NCBI RefSeq assembly: GCF_040869035.1
Contig: NZ_CP162100.1
Coordinates: 2,356,001-2,420,000, forward strand
From: Vibrio sp. NTOU-M3
Lineage (GTDB): Bacteria; Pseudomonadota; Gammaproteobacteria; Enterobacterales; Vibrionaceae
Reading direction: 5' to 3'
Length of the DNA: 64,000 nucleotides
A program made the translations under genes and the position numbers. Each line of letters opens with the position of its first letter. The stretch's first letter is position 1. Of this stretch, positions 19,683 through 28,938 are shown one piece after another. The notes under the pieces were generated by a model, which had not been told where the DNA came from, ran no database searches, and was given only the letters and a program-made list of their open reading frames with translations.

Positions 19683-20720
19683 ATGGAAACGATTCATACT
19701 CTTACTCAGCTATTGATCAATAGTCACTGCCAGTACCAGATTTTCGATCTAGGACGACGCATCAGTCCTATCGACAGCCATGTCTTTGAAAAGGTTGAGC
19801 AAGGCCAACAACCCTACCCTTATCCAATGCAGCGTAAAGCGCATCTAGCCATTGCATACTGGAATGAACATAACCAACCGTGGATATGGTTTCTTAAATT
19901 TGAACTGGATGAAAGAGGGTTGTTAAAGCAGTCCGATGTGGGTAATTTCATCAAATTTGTTGTTGAAGCGATGGGAAGTCGCTTACAAGATAATATGTCC
20001 GAAGAGCAACAGCAAAAACTCGCAAATAACCCATATACGTTTAAACCTGCCGAAGACAAGATGGCGGTATTTCATAGTCAGGTACGCGCTCTCTTAGCTC
20101 TACCCTGCAGCCAATACTACGAACATGCACAGCACTACTTTTCTGGTAGTTTAGGGTGGGAGAAGTGGCAAACAGTCGGATTGCAAGGTGTCACCGACAT
20201 GTGTGCACGCCTAGGACAAGAGCAAAACGGTGTAAACCTTCGTAAAGCACTGCCTCATTTACCAGCTGAGCCTCTCTATGCATTGCTTGGGGCTTTAGAA
20301 CATACTCCGCTGCCGGAAAAGCTCGCCATACGCATCGCTGAGATGGCGCAGCAGCAAATATCCAGTTCAGACCCTGATCTTTTTTTACTTGGAGCATTAG
20401 TCCGCGCTTTATCGGGTGCTGATAGGAGCTTAGCTCAGCCAATTCTAGAGCAGGTACTCGCCTCCCCTCGGTTAAGCCATCAAGAAGTGCTGATAGGTAT
20501 CGCAGGAAGAAGCTGGCATTTACTGGCAGACAGCGCCCTTGCTGAGACATTCTTGTTACGCTTAGCACAAACAGGAAATCAGCCATTATTTAATCAGCTA
20601 TTTGCCGACTTGGTGATGTTGCCTCAATTACGGTTGGTATTGCTACCCCTGCTACATAGCAGTCCATCACCAGAGCTTTCCCAAGCTCTAATTAAACTCC
20701 AGCAAGCAACTAAGGGGTAA
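19683..20720 (+). CDS. DUF3549 family protein
   Basis: 345-aa cytoplasmic protein of unknown function, recognised as the gammaproteobacterial DUF3549 family. No signal peptide, membrane segment or catalytic motif is visible. Residues 180-345 are built of short alpha-helical units (LPAEPLYALLGALEH and similar), suggestive of a HEAT-like helical repeat; this is inference. It starts 74 bp from the divergent yqcC and ends 3 bp before the DUF3301 gene, so those two form an operon. Confidence 0.85.
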   Translation: METIHTLTQLLINSHCQYQIFDLGRRISPIDSHVFEKVEQGQQPYPYPMQRKAHLAIAYWNEHNQPWIWFLKFELDERGLLKQSDVGNFIKFVVEAMGSRLQDNMSEEQQQKLANNPYTFKPAEDKMAVFHSQVRALLALPCSQYYEHAQHYFSGSLGWEKWQTVGLQGVTDMCARLGQEQNGVNLRKALPHLPAEPLYALLGALEHTPLPEKLAIRIAEMAQQQISSSDPDLFLLGALVRALSGADRSLAQPILEQVLASPRLSHQEVLIGIAGRSWHLLADSALAETFLLRLAQTGNQPLFNQLFADLVMLPQLRLVLLPLLHSSPSPELSQALIKLQQATKG

Positions 20721-20723
20721 GCA

Positions 20724-21023
20724 ATGATGACTGATTTATTTGCTATATTAGCGCTATCAATGGTTTGTTTTTTGTTTTGGCAGCAACGGCGTCAAGCTGA
20801 AATTGCGAAAAACATTGTAAACCGTAAATGTGAACAGCTTGAACTGCAAATGATCAGTATCGCTCTCAAAGCCCATAAAATAAAAACGCCAGACGGAATC
20901 TGGCGTTGGCATACAGTGTATCAATTTGAGTTTTCTTCGCTTGGAGACGATTGCTACGTCGGAGAACTCACTATGTATGGCTTTCAAGCTGGCAATTTTC
21001 ATCTGCCTCCACATCGGATGTGA
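20724..21023 (+). CDS. DUF3301 family protein
   Basis: 99-aa protein with one N-terminal membrane segment (about residues 4-19, LFAILALSMVCFLFWQ) followed by a soluble cytoplasmic domain containing IWRWHTVYQFEFSS and GELTMYGF. It belongs to DUF3301, whose function is unknown. It follows DUF3549 by 3 bp. Its last 53 bp overlap, on the opposite strand, the end of the acetyltransferase gene, so the two mRNAs have complementary 3' ends. Confidence 0.85.
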   Translation: MMTDLFAILALSMVCFLFWQQRRQAEIAKNIVNRKCEQLELQMISIALKAHKIKTPDGIWRWHTVYQFEFSSLGDDCYVGELTMYGFQAGNFHLPPHRM

Positions 21024-21489
21024 AAACAAACTCCAAAAAAGGCCCGAACGTGTCTTCATGCTCACCAACCAAAACAAAGCCCAGTTTATTAAGGATTGAG
21101 AGCGACGCAGTATGATGAGTATTTGCAGTCGCTTTGACTGTTTCTAAGTTCAGTTCCCAACATGCTCTTGAAAAGAAAGCTTTGACAGCCTCAGTACCAA
21201 GCCCTTTTCCCCAATAGGTTTTGTCAAAGAGATAACCAAGCTCTGGCGCACTGTCTATCTCTGATATAAACACATGCCCCATATATTCACGAGTTTGAAT
21301 ATCTAGCACTGCCATCGAGTAAATACTTGGGTCATTAAGAATACGCTGAAACAGTTGTTTTGCGCTGGCGACGGTATGAGGTCCATTCATTTCCGCACGA
21401 TTTTTCGCGCAGCAGTTAAGCATCAAAAAATCTGACTGTAGTGACTCACTATAAGGCACTAAAAGCGTTCTTCGAGTTACAATTGTCAT
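20971..21489 (-). CDS. GNAT family N-acetyltransferase (RimJ/RimL-like)
   Basis: Predicted acetyl-CoA-dependent N-acetyltransferase, 172 aa. The acetyl-CoA loop is recognisable in LFDKTYWGKGLGTEAVKAFF, preceded by the strand MGHVFISEID and followed by TANTHHTASLSILNKLGF, a layout typical of RimJ/RimL relatives that modify protein or small-molecule amines. The substrate is unknown. The ATG at 21489 is selected because AAGGG lies 7 bases upstream; an in-frame TTG at 21516 is less likely. A weak Fur-like box lies 108 bp upstream. Confidence 0.85.
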   Translation of the reverse strand: MTIVTRRTLLVPYSESLQSDFLMLNCCAKNRAEMNGPHTVASAKQLFQRILNDPSIYSMAVLDIQTREYMGHVFISEIDSAPELGYLFDKTYWGKGLGTEAVKAFFSRACWELNLETVKATANTHHTASLSILNKLGFVLVGEHEDTFGPFLEFVFTSDVEADENCQLESHT

Positions 21490-21596
21490 CACCATACCCT
21501 TGGTTTTGCAAATCAAATCGACTGACTAAGTGAAGGTCGAAACGTTAAACCAACTCACTATTGTATATATTGATCTGAGTATGAGTTTATTTATGT

Positions 21597-21615
21597 AATT
21601 GTAATTATTCTCATA
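21597..21615 (-). promoter_or_regulatory. Weak Fur-box-like sequence upstream of the GNAT gene
   Basis: Minus-strand TATGAGAATAATTACAATT agrees with the 19-bp Fur pattern AATGANAATNATTNTCATT at 13 of 16 informative positions. AT-rich DNA gives such matches by chance, so this is tentative. Confidence 0.3.
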
Positions 21616-21633
21616 ATCAAGCAGGTCTTGGGT

Positions 21634-21665
21634 AAAGAAAAGCCCCAACATAAAAGTATGGGGCT
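21634..21665 (-). terminator. Intrinsic terminator of the CsrB-type RNA
   Basis: Seven-base-pair stem at 21659-21665 and 21641-21647 with an 11-base loop, followed on the minus strand by TTTTCTTT. Confidence 0.85.
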
Positions 21666-22036
21666 AGTAGCTTATCACATAGCATCCTGCTGATTTTACT
21701 CCATATATCCCTTACTACATTACAGTAATCTGTATATGTCTACGCCATCCCAAGCGGTGTCCCTCGCCCTCTAGTACCAACACCTTTTGCTGTCTAGAGC
21801 ACTACCTATTCCTTCAAAATAGTGGCGAAGTATTGCCCTTTACTTCTTCCTAATAAAAATCAACACGGTTTCCTGCCGTGGCTACACTATCCTTTGCCTG
21901 TCCTTCCATGTCAGCTTCCAACCAACAGGTTCTACTGTACCAATATTGCTTTTCCCAACAATATCCTTCCACTTATATCAATAGAGCAAATCATAATTAA
22001 AGAACAAGAAACCGTAAAAGATCAACAAGTTAGGGC
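21634..22036 (-). ncRNA. csrB: CsrB-family small RNA (sequesters CsrA)
   Basis: About 400-nt RNA that would bind many CsrA dimers and relieve CsrA control of metabolism, motility and quorum sensing in the VarS/VarA pathway. On the minus strand 16 GGA motifs occur between 21970 and 21685, mostly as AGGA or GGGA. Several GGAs are in hairpin loops: CACGG-CAGGAAA-CCGTG (21864-21880), ATATTG/CAATAT around TTGGGAAAAG (21943-21964), and CACTA/TAGTG (21800-21834). The RNA ends in a terminator (stem AGCCCCA / TGGGGCT, then TTTTCTTT). Which of the several Vibrio CsrB paralogues this is cannot be told here. The 5' end is inferred from a -10 element. Confidence 0.9.
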
Positions 22037-22042
22037 AAACTA

Positions 22043-22048
22043 AATATA
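22043..22048 (-). promoter_or_regulatory. Putative -10 element of the CsrB-type RNA gene
   Basis: TATATT on the minus strand with no recognisable -35 at the proper distance (AGTCTT there), which suits a promoter that needs an activator. Predicted start is near 22036. Confidence 0.5.
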
Positions 22049-22084
22049 AAAACTCTTTCGCTTAAAAGACTCCTCTCACATTCA

Positions 22085-22102
22085 AGTAAGCGATCTCTCA
22101 CA
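22085..22102 (-). promoter_or_regulatory. VarA/GacA/UvrY-type upstream activating box
   Basis: Minus-strand TGTGAGAGATCGCTTACT is a 6-6-6 arrangement matching the GacA-family consensus TGTAAG-N6-CTTACA at 10 of 12 positions. It is centred about 57 bp before the predicted start of the CsrB-type RNA. Confidence 0.65.
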
Positions 22103-22229
22103 AAGCATCAGGCTATTGGGCTACTCGTGTTTTAATAACATTGTGCAAAGCAACTCACTAAGCAAGCATATCTTCTCGATAGAAAGGTTATAATATGGTT
22201 GTATCACCGATTTGACACAGGAATAGAGG

Positions 22230-22514
22230 ATGTTAACTAAAGATGTAACCGAAGAATTGCATGGGATAATGCAGCAACTACAAAATCAGGGAAAAGAACC
22301 GACTGTAGCTTTGGTCAAAGCAAGATTAAGTAGCAATGTGCCTATTCCAGCCCTTATTACGACGATCAAAACATGGAAAAATGCTAATCGAGTACCTAAA
22401 GTCGAAATTGCTGCAACTGAATCAAATGAAAACAACAGAATCGAAGAACTTGAAAAGAAAGTCGCGGATCTGACATCGAGGTTGATTGCATTAGAAAAGA
22501 AACTGGATAAATAA
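22230..22514 (+). CDS. Small hypothetical protein with KfrA-like N-terminus and coiled coil
   Basis: 94-aa protein I can only partly recognise. Residues 1-55 (EELHGIMQQLQNQGKEPTVALVKARL, written here in overlapping parts: EELHGIMQQLQNQ and GKEPTVALVKARL, then ALITTIKTWK) resemble the helix-turn-helix domain of KfrA-type DNA-binding proteins. Residues 69-93 (IEELEKKVADLTSRLIALEK) form a clear heptad coiled coil for dimerisation. DNA binding is inference. The gene is divergent from the CsrB-type RNA and shares its upstream region; a TATAAT at 22189-22194 may be its -10. It ends at a bidirectional terminator shared with sucD. Confidence 0.75.
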   Translation: MLTKDVTEELHGIMQQLQNQGKEPTVALVKARLSSNVPIPALITTIKTWKNANRVPKVEIAATESNENNRIEELEKKVADLTSRLIALEKKLDK

Positions 22515-22533
22515 ACTATATGTGATCAATTAA

Positions 22534-22562
22534 AAAAGGCTTGGTAAACCAAGCCTTTCCTT
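22534..22562. terminator. Bidirectional terminator at the end of sucD
   Basis: Ten-base-pair stem AAAGGCTTGG / CCAAGCCTTT with a TAAA loop, with an A run on one side and a T-rich stretch on the other. Confidence 0.82.
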
Positions 22563-22578
22563 TTCCAAATTGGTTCAA

Positions 22579-23451
22579 TTACCAACCCGTGATTTCGCGT
22601 AAACCTTTACCGATGTCAGCTAGAGACTTCACAGTCTTAACGCCTGCCGCTTCTAGAGCTGCAAACTTGTCTTCCGCAGTACCTTTACCACCAGAAATGA
22701 TTGCACCTGCGTGACCCATACGCTTACCCGGAGGAGCTGTTACACCTGCAATGTAAGAAACCACTGGCTTAGTGACATTCTCTTTAATGAACGCAGCAGC
22801 TTCTTCTTCTGCAGTTCCACCGATTTCACCAATCATTACAATTGCTTCAGTTTCAGGGTCTTCTTGGAACAGCTTCAGGATGTCGATAAAGTTTGAACCT
22901 GGGATGGGGTCACCACCGATACCTACACAAGTAGACTGACCAAAACCTTCGTCTGTAGTCTGCTTAACTGCTTCGTAAGTTAGTGTACCGCTGCGAGATA
23001 CGATACCCACTTTACCTTTCTTGTGGATATGACCAGGCATGATACCAATCTTACACTCATCTGGAGTGATTAGACCCGGACAGTTAGGACCAATCATGCG
23101 AACGCCAGTTTCTTCTAGCTTCACCTTCACGTCGATCATATCGGTTGTAGGGATGCCTTCAGTGATGGTCACGATTAGCTCGATACCCGCATCAATCGCT
23201 TCTAGGATTGCATCTTTACAGAAAGGTGCTGGTACGTAGATAACTGTTGCTGTTGCGCCAGTTGCTTCTACTGCTTCACGTACTGTATTGAATACAGGAA
23301 GGCCTAGATGAGTTTGACCGCCTTTACCCGGAGAAACACCACCAACCATCTGTGTACCGTATGCGATAGCTTGCTCAGAGTGAAAAGTACCTTGACCACC
23401 AGTGAAACCCTGACAGATTACTTTGGTGTCTTTATTAACTAGTACAGACAT
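22579..23451 (-). CDS. sucD: Succinyl-CoA synthetase alpha subunit
   Basis: CoA-binding, phosphohistidine-carrying subunit of succinyl-CoA synthetase in the TCA cycle; 290 aa. The N-terminal Rossmann region has [16 protein letters not shown], the CoA-ligase signature is [14 protein letters not shown] ([10 protein letters not shown]), and the active-site histidine is in [11 protein letters not shown]. Its first base coincides with the last base of the sucC stop, so it is coupled to sucC. The product pairs with SucC to make ATP or GTP from succinyl-CoA. Confidence 0.98.
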   Translation of the reverse strand: MSVLVNKDTKVICQGFTGGQGTFHSEQAIAYGTQMVGGVSPGKGGQTHLGLPVFNTVREAVEATGATATVIYVPAPFCKDAILEAIDAGIELIVTITEGIPTTDMIDVKVKLEETGVRMIGPNCPGLITPDECKIGIMPGHIHKKGKVGIVSRSGTLTYEAVKQTTDEGFGQSTCVGIGGDPIPGSNFIDILKLFQEDPETEAIVMIGEIGGTAEEEAAAFIKENVTKPVVSYIAGVTAPPGKRMGHAGAIISGGKGTAEDKFAALEAAGVKTVKSLADIGKGLREITGW

Positions 23452-24617
23452 TATTTGCCCTCCGCAGCAGCAACAACTTTCTTAGCTGCGTCAGTTAGCG
23501 ACTCAGCTGCAATGATATCAACATCAGAATTAGCAAGAACTTCGCGACCTAGGTCTGCGTTAGTACCTTCTAGACGAACAACTACTGGTACGCTTACGCC
23601 TACCTCTTTAACTGCACCGATAATACCTTCAGCGATCATGTCACAGCGCACGATACCACCGAAGATATTTACTAGTACTGCTTTTACATTGTCGTCAGAT
23701 AGGATGATCTTGAATGCTTCTGCTACACGCTCTTTTGTTGCGCCGCCACCTACGTCTAGGAAGTTAGCTGGCTTGCCGCCGTGTAGATTTACGATATCCA
23801 TCGTACCCATTGCTAGACCTGCACCGTTAACCATACAGCCAACATTTCCGTCTAGTGCTACGTAGTTCAATTCCCACTGAGCAGCGTGTGCTTCACGCTC
23901 ATCTTCTTGCGAAGGGTCGTGCATTTCACGTAGCTTAGGCTGACGATACATTGCGTTAGAGTCGATGTTGATCTTACCGTCAAGGCATAGCAAGTTGCCT
24001 TCGCCAGTAATCACAAGAGGGTTGATCTCTAGTAGAGCAAGATCGTACTGAGAGAACATGTTGCCAAGACCCATGAAGATCTTAACAAATTGTTTGATTT
24101 GGTCGCCTTCAAGACCTAGCTTGAATGCTAGTTCACGGCCTTGGTAAGCTTGAGGACCTACTAATGGGTCGATAGCTGCTTTGTGAATCAACTCTGGAGT
24201 CTCTTCTGCAACTTTCTCGATTTCAACACCACCTTCAGTAGATGCCATGAATACAACTTTACGAGTTGCACGGTCAACAACTGCGCCTAGGTAAAGTTCG
24301 TTAGCAATGTTCGATGCTTCTTCAACTAGAATCTTAGTGACAGGCTGACCATTTGCATCTGTTTGGTAAGTTACTAGGTTTTTACCTAGCCACTTTTGTG
24401 CAAACTCTTTAACGCCGTCTTTCGTATCGTGTAGCTCAACGCCACCAGCTTTACCACGTCCACCCGCATGGACCTGACATTTCACTACTTTCTTTTGAGT
24501 GCTGATACGGCCAGCCGCTTCAAAGGCTTCTTGAGGCGTATCGCATGCGTAGCCTTCCGGCACTGGCAAACCGAATTCTGCAAACAGCTGTTTGGCTTGA
24601 TATTCATGCAAATTCAT
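23451..24617 (-). CDS. sucC: Succinyl-CoA synthetase beta subunit
   Basis: Nucleotide-binding (ATP-grasp) subunit of succinyl-CoA synthetase, 388 aa. It begins with [20 protein letters not shown], carries the grasp segment [13 protein letters not shown], and has the conserved [22 protein letters not shown] and [10 protein letters not shown] motifs. It overlaps sucD by one base. Unlike the E. coli layout, 200 bp with a terminator-like hairpin separates it from sucB, so sucCD may have extra control. Confidence 0.98.
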   Translation of the reverse strand: MNLHEYQAKQLFAEFGLPVPEGYACDTPQEAFEAAGRISTQKKVVKCQVHAGGRGKAGGVELHDTKDGVKEFAQKWLGKNLVTYQTDANGQPVTKILVEEASNIANELYLGAVVDRATRKVVFMASTEGGVEIEKVAEETPELIHKAAIDPLVGPQAYQGRELAFKLGLEGDQIKQFVKIFMGLGNMFSQYDLALLEINPLVITGEGNLLCLDGKINIDSNAMYRQPKLREMHDPSQEDEREAHAAQWELNYVALDGNVGCMVNGAGLAMGTMDIVNLHGGKPANFLDVGGGATKERVAEAFKIILSDDNVKAVLVNIFGGIVRCDMIAEGIIGAVKEVGVSVPVVVRLEGTNADLGREVLANSDVDIIAAESLTDAAKKVVAAAEGK

Positions 24618-24818
24618 TTTGATATTCCGTTTGTTATTCCCTTAAGGGATTTATTATTTCCATAACACCGCTTTTACGATGCGTCTGTAGGGTCTTCTCA
24701 AGTAAGCCATATATTCAGAGTGCCTATACGACTCAAATGAAGGCCAGACGCTGAGCAAGTCTAGCCTTAGGTGCAAAAAACGTCGAGCTATCAGAGATAA
24801 CTCGACGTTTTAGCGATA
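24618..24818 (-). other. sucB-sucC intergenic region with two hairpins
   Basis: 200 bp without a gene. Reading on the minus strand, sucB is followed by a terminator (24773-24812), then a second long hairpin at 24740-24768 (AAGGCTAGAC / GTCTGGCCTT with a 9-base loop), then about 120 bp before sucC. It could hold a sucC promoter, a processed 3'-UTR RNA or a partial attenuator. Confidence 0.6.
24773..24812 (-). terminator. Terminator-like hairpin after sucB (minus strand)
   Basis: Stem AACGTCGAG / CTCGACGTT with a 13-base loop, followed on the minus strand by TTTTTT. It lies inside what would otherwise be a continuous sdh-suc operon. Confidence 0.75.
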
Positions 24819-26027
24819 TTAAACGTCTAATAGCAGACGCGCTGGATCTTCCAGTAGCTCCTTAATGGTGACAAGGAATCCTACTGATTCACGACCATCA
24901 ATCAAACGGTGGTCATAAGAGAGTGCTAGGTACATCATTGGCAAAATTTCTACTTTGCCATCAACTGCCATTGGACGCTCTTGGATTTTGTGCATACCCA
25001 AGATTGCCGATTGTGGTGGGTTGATGATTGGCGTCGACATCAATGAGCCAAATACCCCGCCATTTGTGATAGTGAAATTACCACCCATCAGTTCATCAAC
25101 GGTTAGCTTACCGTCACGGCCTTTAATTGCGAGCTCTTTAATGCCTTTTTCAATGTCAGCAAAACCTAGTGTGTCACAATCTTTTAGAACTGGCGTCACT
25201 AGACCACGTGGCGTAGAAACCGCCATACTGATATCGAAGTAATTGTGGTAAACGATGTCATCACCATCGATAGATGCGTTCACTTCTGGGTAACGTTTCA
25301 GTGCTTCTGTTACTGCTTTTACGTAGAAAGACATGAAACCAAGACGAGTACCGTGACGCTCTTCGAACTGATCTTTGTATTGCTTACGAAGATCCATAAT
25401 TGGCTTCATGTTCACTTCATTAAACGTCGTGAGCATAGCCGTATTGTTTTTAGCTTCTAGAAGACGGTTTGCCACTGTCTTACGTAGACGCGTCATTGGT
25501 ACACGTTTTTGGCTGCGGGCTGCTGCTGGCGCTTCAACCACTGCAGAGGCTTCTGCTTTCGGTGCAGCCTTCGCGTTAGCTAGGTGAGCGTCAATATCTT
25601 CTCGAGTAATACGACCACCAACACCTGTACCTTTCACTTGGGATGCTTCTAAGCTATGTTCAGCAAGCAGTCGACGAACGGCAGGGCTAAGTGCATCGTT
25701 GCTTTCTTCAGTAAGCGCAGCTTTATGACGCTTATCTGGAGACGCTTCTGTTTCTTCCGTTGTATCTGTTGTAGGCTCACCAGCGACAGCACCAGGCTTA
25801 AGCTTAGCGATTAATTGTTTAGAAAGTACAGTTGCACCTTCTTCTTCAATAATGGCTTCTAAAACACCGGCTTCAGGAGCTGGCACTTCAAGCACAACTT
25901 TATCAGTTTCAATATCAACCAGAACTTCATCACGCTCAACGGCGTCGCCTGGTTGTTTGTGCCATGTTGCAACAGTTGCGTCGGCCACTGATTCAGGTAA
26001 ATCTGGAACCAGAATTTCAATAGTCAT
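24819..26027 (-). CDS. sucB: 2-oxoglutarate dehydrogenase E2, dihydrolipoyl succinyltransferase
   Basis: Core subunit of the 2-oxoglutarate dehydrogenase complex, 402 aa. Order: one lipoyl domain (about 1-77) with the lipoylated lysine in [11 protein letters not shown]; a linker; the peripheral-subunit-binding domain (about 110-148, [14 protein letters not shown] and [13 protein letters not shown]); an Ala-rich linker; and the catalytic acyltransferase domain with [12 protein letters not shown] carrying the HxxxD motif. It follows sucA by 28 bp on the minus strand. Length matches E. coli SucB. Confidence 0.98.
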   Translation of the reverse strand: MTIEILVPDLPESVADATVATWHKQPGDAVERDEVLVDIETDKVVLEVPAPEAGVLEAIIEEEGATVLSKQLIAKLKPGAVAGEPTTDTTEETEASPDKRHKAALTEESNDALSPAVRRLLAEHSLEASQVKGTGVGGRITREDIDAHLANAKAAPKAEASAVVEAPAAARSQKRVPMTRLRKTVANRLLEAKNNTAMLTTFNEVNMKPIMDLRKQYKDQFEERHGTRLGFMSFYVKAVTEALKRYPEVNASIDGDDIVYHNYFDISMAVSTPRGLVTPVLKDCDTLGFADIEKGIKELAIKGRDGKLTVDELMGGNFTITNGGVFGSLMSTPIINPPQSAILGMHKIQERPMAVDGKVEILPMMYLALSYDHRLIDGRESVGFLVTIKELLEDPARLLLDV

Positions 26028-26055
26028 ATCTGTTTCTTCCTTTTACTTCTAGTTC

Positions 26056-28881
26056 TTAATCCGAAGTTTTTGCATTCACGTTTAAAGCGTCTTCAACTAA
26101 CGCTTTTTGCTGTTTCAAGTGTACTGACATATAACCAACCGCAGGGGACGCTGAAGCAGGTCGTCCTGCATATTTAAGGTCAGCTCCTGTAGGAATCGCA
26201 GCACGGAAATTATGTTGACTACAGTACCAAGCACCTTGGTTCTGAGGCTCTTCCTGACACCATACAAAATCGACAACATTTTTGTACTCGGCGATCGAGG
26301 CTTGTACTTCCTCAAGTGGGAATGGATACAGTTGCTCGATACGTACAATAGCAACATCGTCTTGCTCATTATTTCGGCGCTGTTCAAGTAGATCGAAGTA
26401 GACCTTGCCAGAACAAAAAACAACACGTTTCACTTTTTCTGGAGCAATATTGTCAATTTCACCAATAGCAGGCTGGAACGTACCATTGGCAAGCTCTTCG
26501 ATAGAAGACGTACACAACGGATGACGAAGTAATGATTTAGGAGACATTACAATCAAAGGACGTCTCATTGGACGAACGACCTGACGACGCAGCATGTGGT
26601 AAACCTGAGCAGGTGTTGATGGCACAACAACTTGCATGTTTTGCTCAGCACATAACTGTAGGTATCGTTCAAGACGAGCGGATGAGTGCTCTGGCCCCTG
26701 ACCTTCATAACCATGAGGCAGTAACATCGTTAGACCACATAAACGCGCCCACTTTTGCTCACCTGATGAAATAAATTGGTCAATAACAACTTGGGCACCG
26801 TTAGCGAAATCACCAAACTGCGCTTCCCATAGCGTTAAACCACTTGGCTCTGCCGTCGCATAGCCGTATTCAAATGCAAGTACGGCTTCCTCAGACAATA
26901 CCGAGTCAAACACTTGGAATGGCCCTTGTTTGTCATGAATATTCGCTAGTGGAATAAATGTGCTGGCGTCTGTTTGGTTATGCAGAACTGAGTGACGATG
27001 GAAGAATGTGCCACGTCCTGAGTCTTGGCCAGAAATTCGAATACGTTTTCCATCATCAACCAATGTTGCATAGGCAAGCGTTTCAGCCATACCCCAGTCG
27101 ATCTGCTTCTCACCATTCATCATAGATAAACGATCGTTGTACAGCTTATTCACTCGACTTTGAAGCTTATGACTTTCAGGGAACTGACATACCTTATTGC
27201 CTAACTCTTTCAAGCGTTCAGCATCAACTTGACTGTCCCAATCGATGTTCCAGTCGTGTCCAAGGTAAGGTGACCAATCAACAGAGTGCAATGCCATCGG
27301 ACGCCATTCTTTAACAACGACTTCACCATGATCTAATGCATCACGGTATTCATTAACCAGCTGGGTTGCCGTTTCAATATCGAACTCACCACGGTCTATC
27401 AATACATCTGCATACAGTTTACGAGGCGTTGGGTGCTTTTTGATTTTCTGGTACATCAAAGGCTGAGTTGCATTTGGCTCATCTGCTTCGTTATGACCAT
27501 GGCGGCGATAACAAACTAGATCAATCACAACATCACGCTTAAACGTATTGCGATAATCCAGAGCCAGGCGGGCAACAAAAGCAACTGCTTCAGGATCATC
27601 AGCATTCACGTGGAATATAGGTGCCTGTACCATTTTAGCGATATCAGTACAGTACATGGTTGAACGCGTATCACGAGGATTAGATGTCGTGAAACCAACT
27701 TGGTTATTCACCACGATTCGAACTGTACCACCGACACAGAAACCGCGAGCCTGAGACATGTTGAATGTTTCTTGAACTACACCTTGACCCGCAATGGCAG
27801 AGTCACCGTGGATAGTGATAGGAAGAACAGCATCACCATTCTTATCATTCAAGCGGTCTTGACGAGCACGTACTGAACCAATAACCACTGGGTTAACAAT
27901 TTCAAGGTGGGATGGGTTGAAGGCTAGCGCTAAATGTACATCGCCACCTGGCGTTGCAAAATCAGCAGAAAAACCTTGGTGATATTTAACGTCACCCGTT
28001 CCCCATGTTTCATCATGCTTACCAGCAAACTCGTCGAACAGGTCTTGAGGCTTTTTACCAAGAACGTTGACCAGCATGTTCAAACGTCCACGGTGAGCCA
28101 TACCAACCACAACTTCACGCATCCCTTGACCACCAGCATGACGAATAATCTCTTTCGTCATTGGGATCAGGGCATCACCACCTTCTAACGAGAAACGTTT
28201 AGCCCCAGGGAATTTAGCCCCTAAATAACGCTCAAGGCCTTCAGCAGCTGTAAGCTCTTCTAAGAATGCACGCTTTTCCTCGTCGTTAAATGATGGTTGA
28301 CCTACCACTGATTCTAAACGCTGTTGAATCCAACGCTTTTGCTCAGTGTTTGTCATGTGCATATACTCAGCACCGATAGAACCACAGTAAGTTTTCTTCA
28401 GTGCATCGTAGAGATCTTTAAGCACCATGGTCTCTTGACCAATAGCAAAAGAACCTACATTAAACGTTTCTTGGAAGTCGTCTTCGGTAAGAGTATGGAA
28501 GGAAGGATCAAGATCTTGAACCGCATCTCTTTTCCATAGACCTAGGGGGTCTAGGTTTGCAGCTTGATGCCCACGAAAACGATAAGCATTGATAAGCTGT
28601 AGAACTTTTACTTGTTTAGCATCGACATCAGGATCACTAACTTGGACATTGTAATGCTTTGTTTCTTGAGCGAGTCGTCGGAAGTAATCACGGACACGTG
28701 AATGTGGCTGTTCCACCACCTCAGAGGCTTGCACAGGCAAACCATCAAATACACGTCTCCACTCCTCACTTACCTGATCGGGGTCACTTAGATACAGTTC
28801 GTAGAGTTCTTCTACGTAGGTTGCATTGGCGCCAGCCAAGTGTGAAGACTCGAGCCATGCCTTCATCACGCCGTTGTGCAT
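26056..28881 (-). CDS. sucA: 2-oxoglutarate dehydrogenase E1
   Basis: Thiamine-diphosphate-dependent decarboxylase of the 2-oxoglutarate dehydrogenase complex, 941 aa. The start MHNGVMKAWLESSHLAGAN aligns with E. coli SucA from its first residue. Motifs include MAHRGRLNMLVNVLGK, the ThDP motif GDSAIAGQGVVQETFNMS, and C-terminal LPHGYEGQGPEHSSARLERY. It lies between sdhB and sucB in the TCA operon, 92 bp after sdhB. Confidence 0.98.
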   Translation of the reverse strand: MHNGVMKAWLESSHLAGANATYVEELYELYLSDPDQVSEEWRRVFDGLPVQASEVVEQPHSRVRDYFRRLAQETKHYNVQVSDPDVDAKQVKVLQLINAYRFRGHQAANLDPLGLWKRDAVQDLDPSFHTLTEDDFQETFNVGSFAIGQETMVLKDLYDALKKTYCGSIGAEYMHMTNTEQKRWIQQRLESVVGQPSFNDEEKRAFLEELTAAEGLERYLGAKFPGAKRFSLEGGDALIPMTKEIIRHAGGQGMREVVVGMAHRGRLNMLVNVLGKKPQDLFDEFAGKHDETWGTGDVKYHQGFSADFATPGGDVHLALAFNPSHLEIVNPVVIGSVRARQDRLNDKNGDAVLPITIHGDSAIAGQGVVQETFNMSQARGFCVGGTVRIVVNNQVGFTTSNPRDTRSTMYCTDIAKMVQAPIFHVNADDPEAVAFVARLALDYRNTFKRDVVIDLVCYRRHGHNEADEPNATQPLMYQKIKKHPTPRKLYADVLIDRGEFDIETATQLVNEYRDALDHGEVVVKEWRPMALHSVDWSPYLGHDWNIDWDSQVDAERLKELGNKVCQFPESHKLQSRVNKLYNDRLSMMNGEKQIDWGMAETLAYATLVDDGKRIRISGQDSGRGTFFHRHSVLHNQTDASTFIPLANIHDKQGPFQVFDSVLSEEAVLAFEYGYATAEPSGLTLWEAQFGDFANGAQVVIDQFISSGEQKWARLCGLTMLLPHGYEGQGPEHSSARLERYLQLCAEQNMQVVVPSTPAQVYHMLRRQVVRPMRRPLIVMSPKSLLRHPLCTSSIEELANGTFQPAIGEIDNIAPEKVKRVVFCSGKVYFDLLEQRRNNEQDDVAIVRIEQLYPFPLEEVQASIAEYKNVVDFVWCQEEPQNQGAWYCSQHNFRAAIPTGADLKYAGRPASASPAVGYMSVHLKQQKALVEDALNVNAKTSD

Positions 28882-28938
28882 ATTTTCCCTTAACCAGTAG
28901 TTTTCACGTTTGCGTCGGTCTACGCCGAGCTATAAAGA

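Noticed and set aside
21822..22043. 73-aa plus-strand open frame
   Set aside because: It lies antisense to the CsrB-type RNA, shows no family resemblance and lacks a ribosome site.
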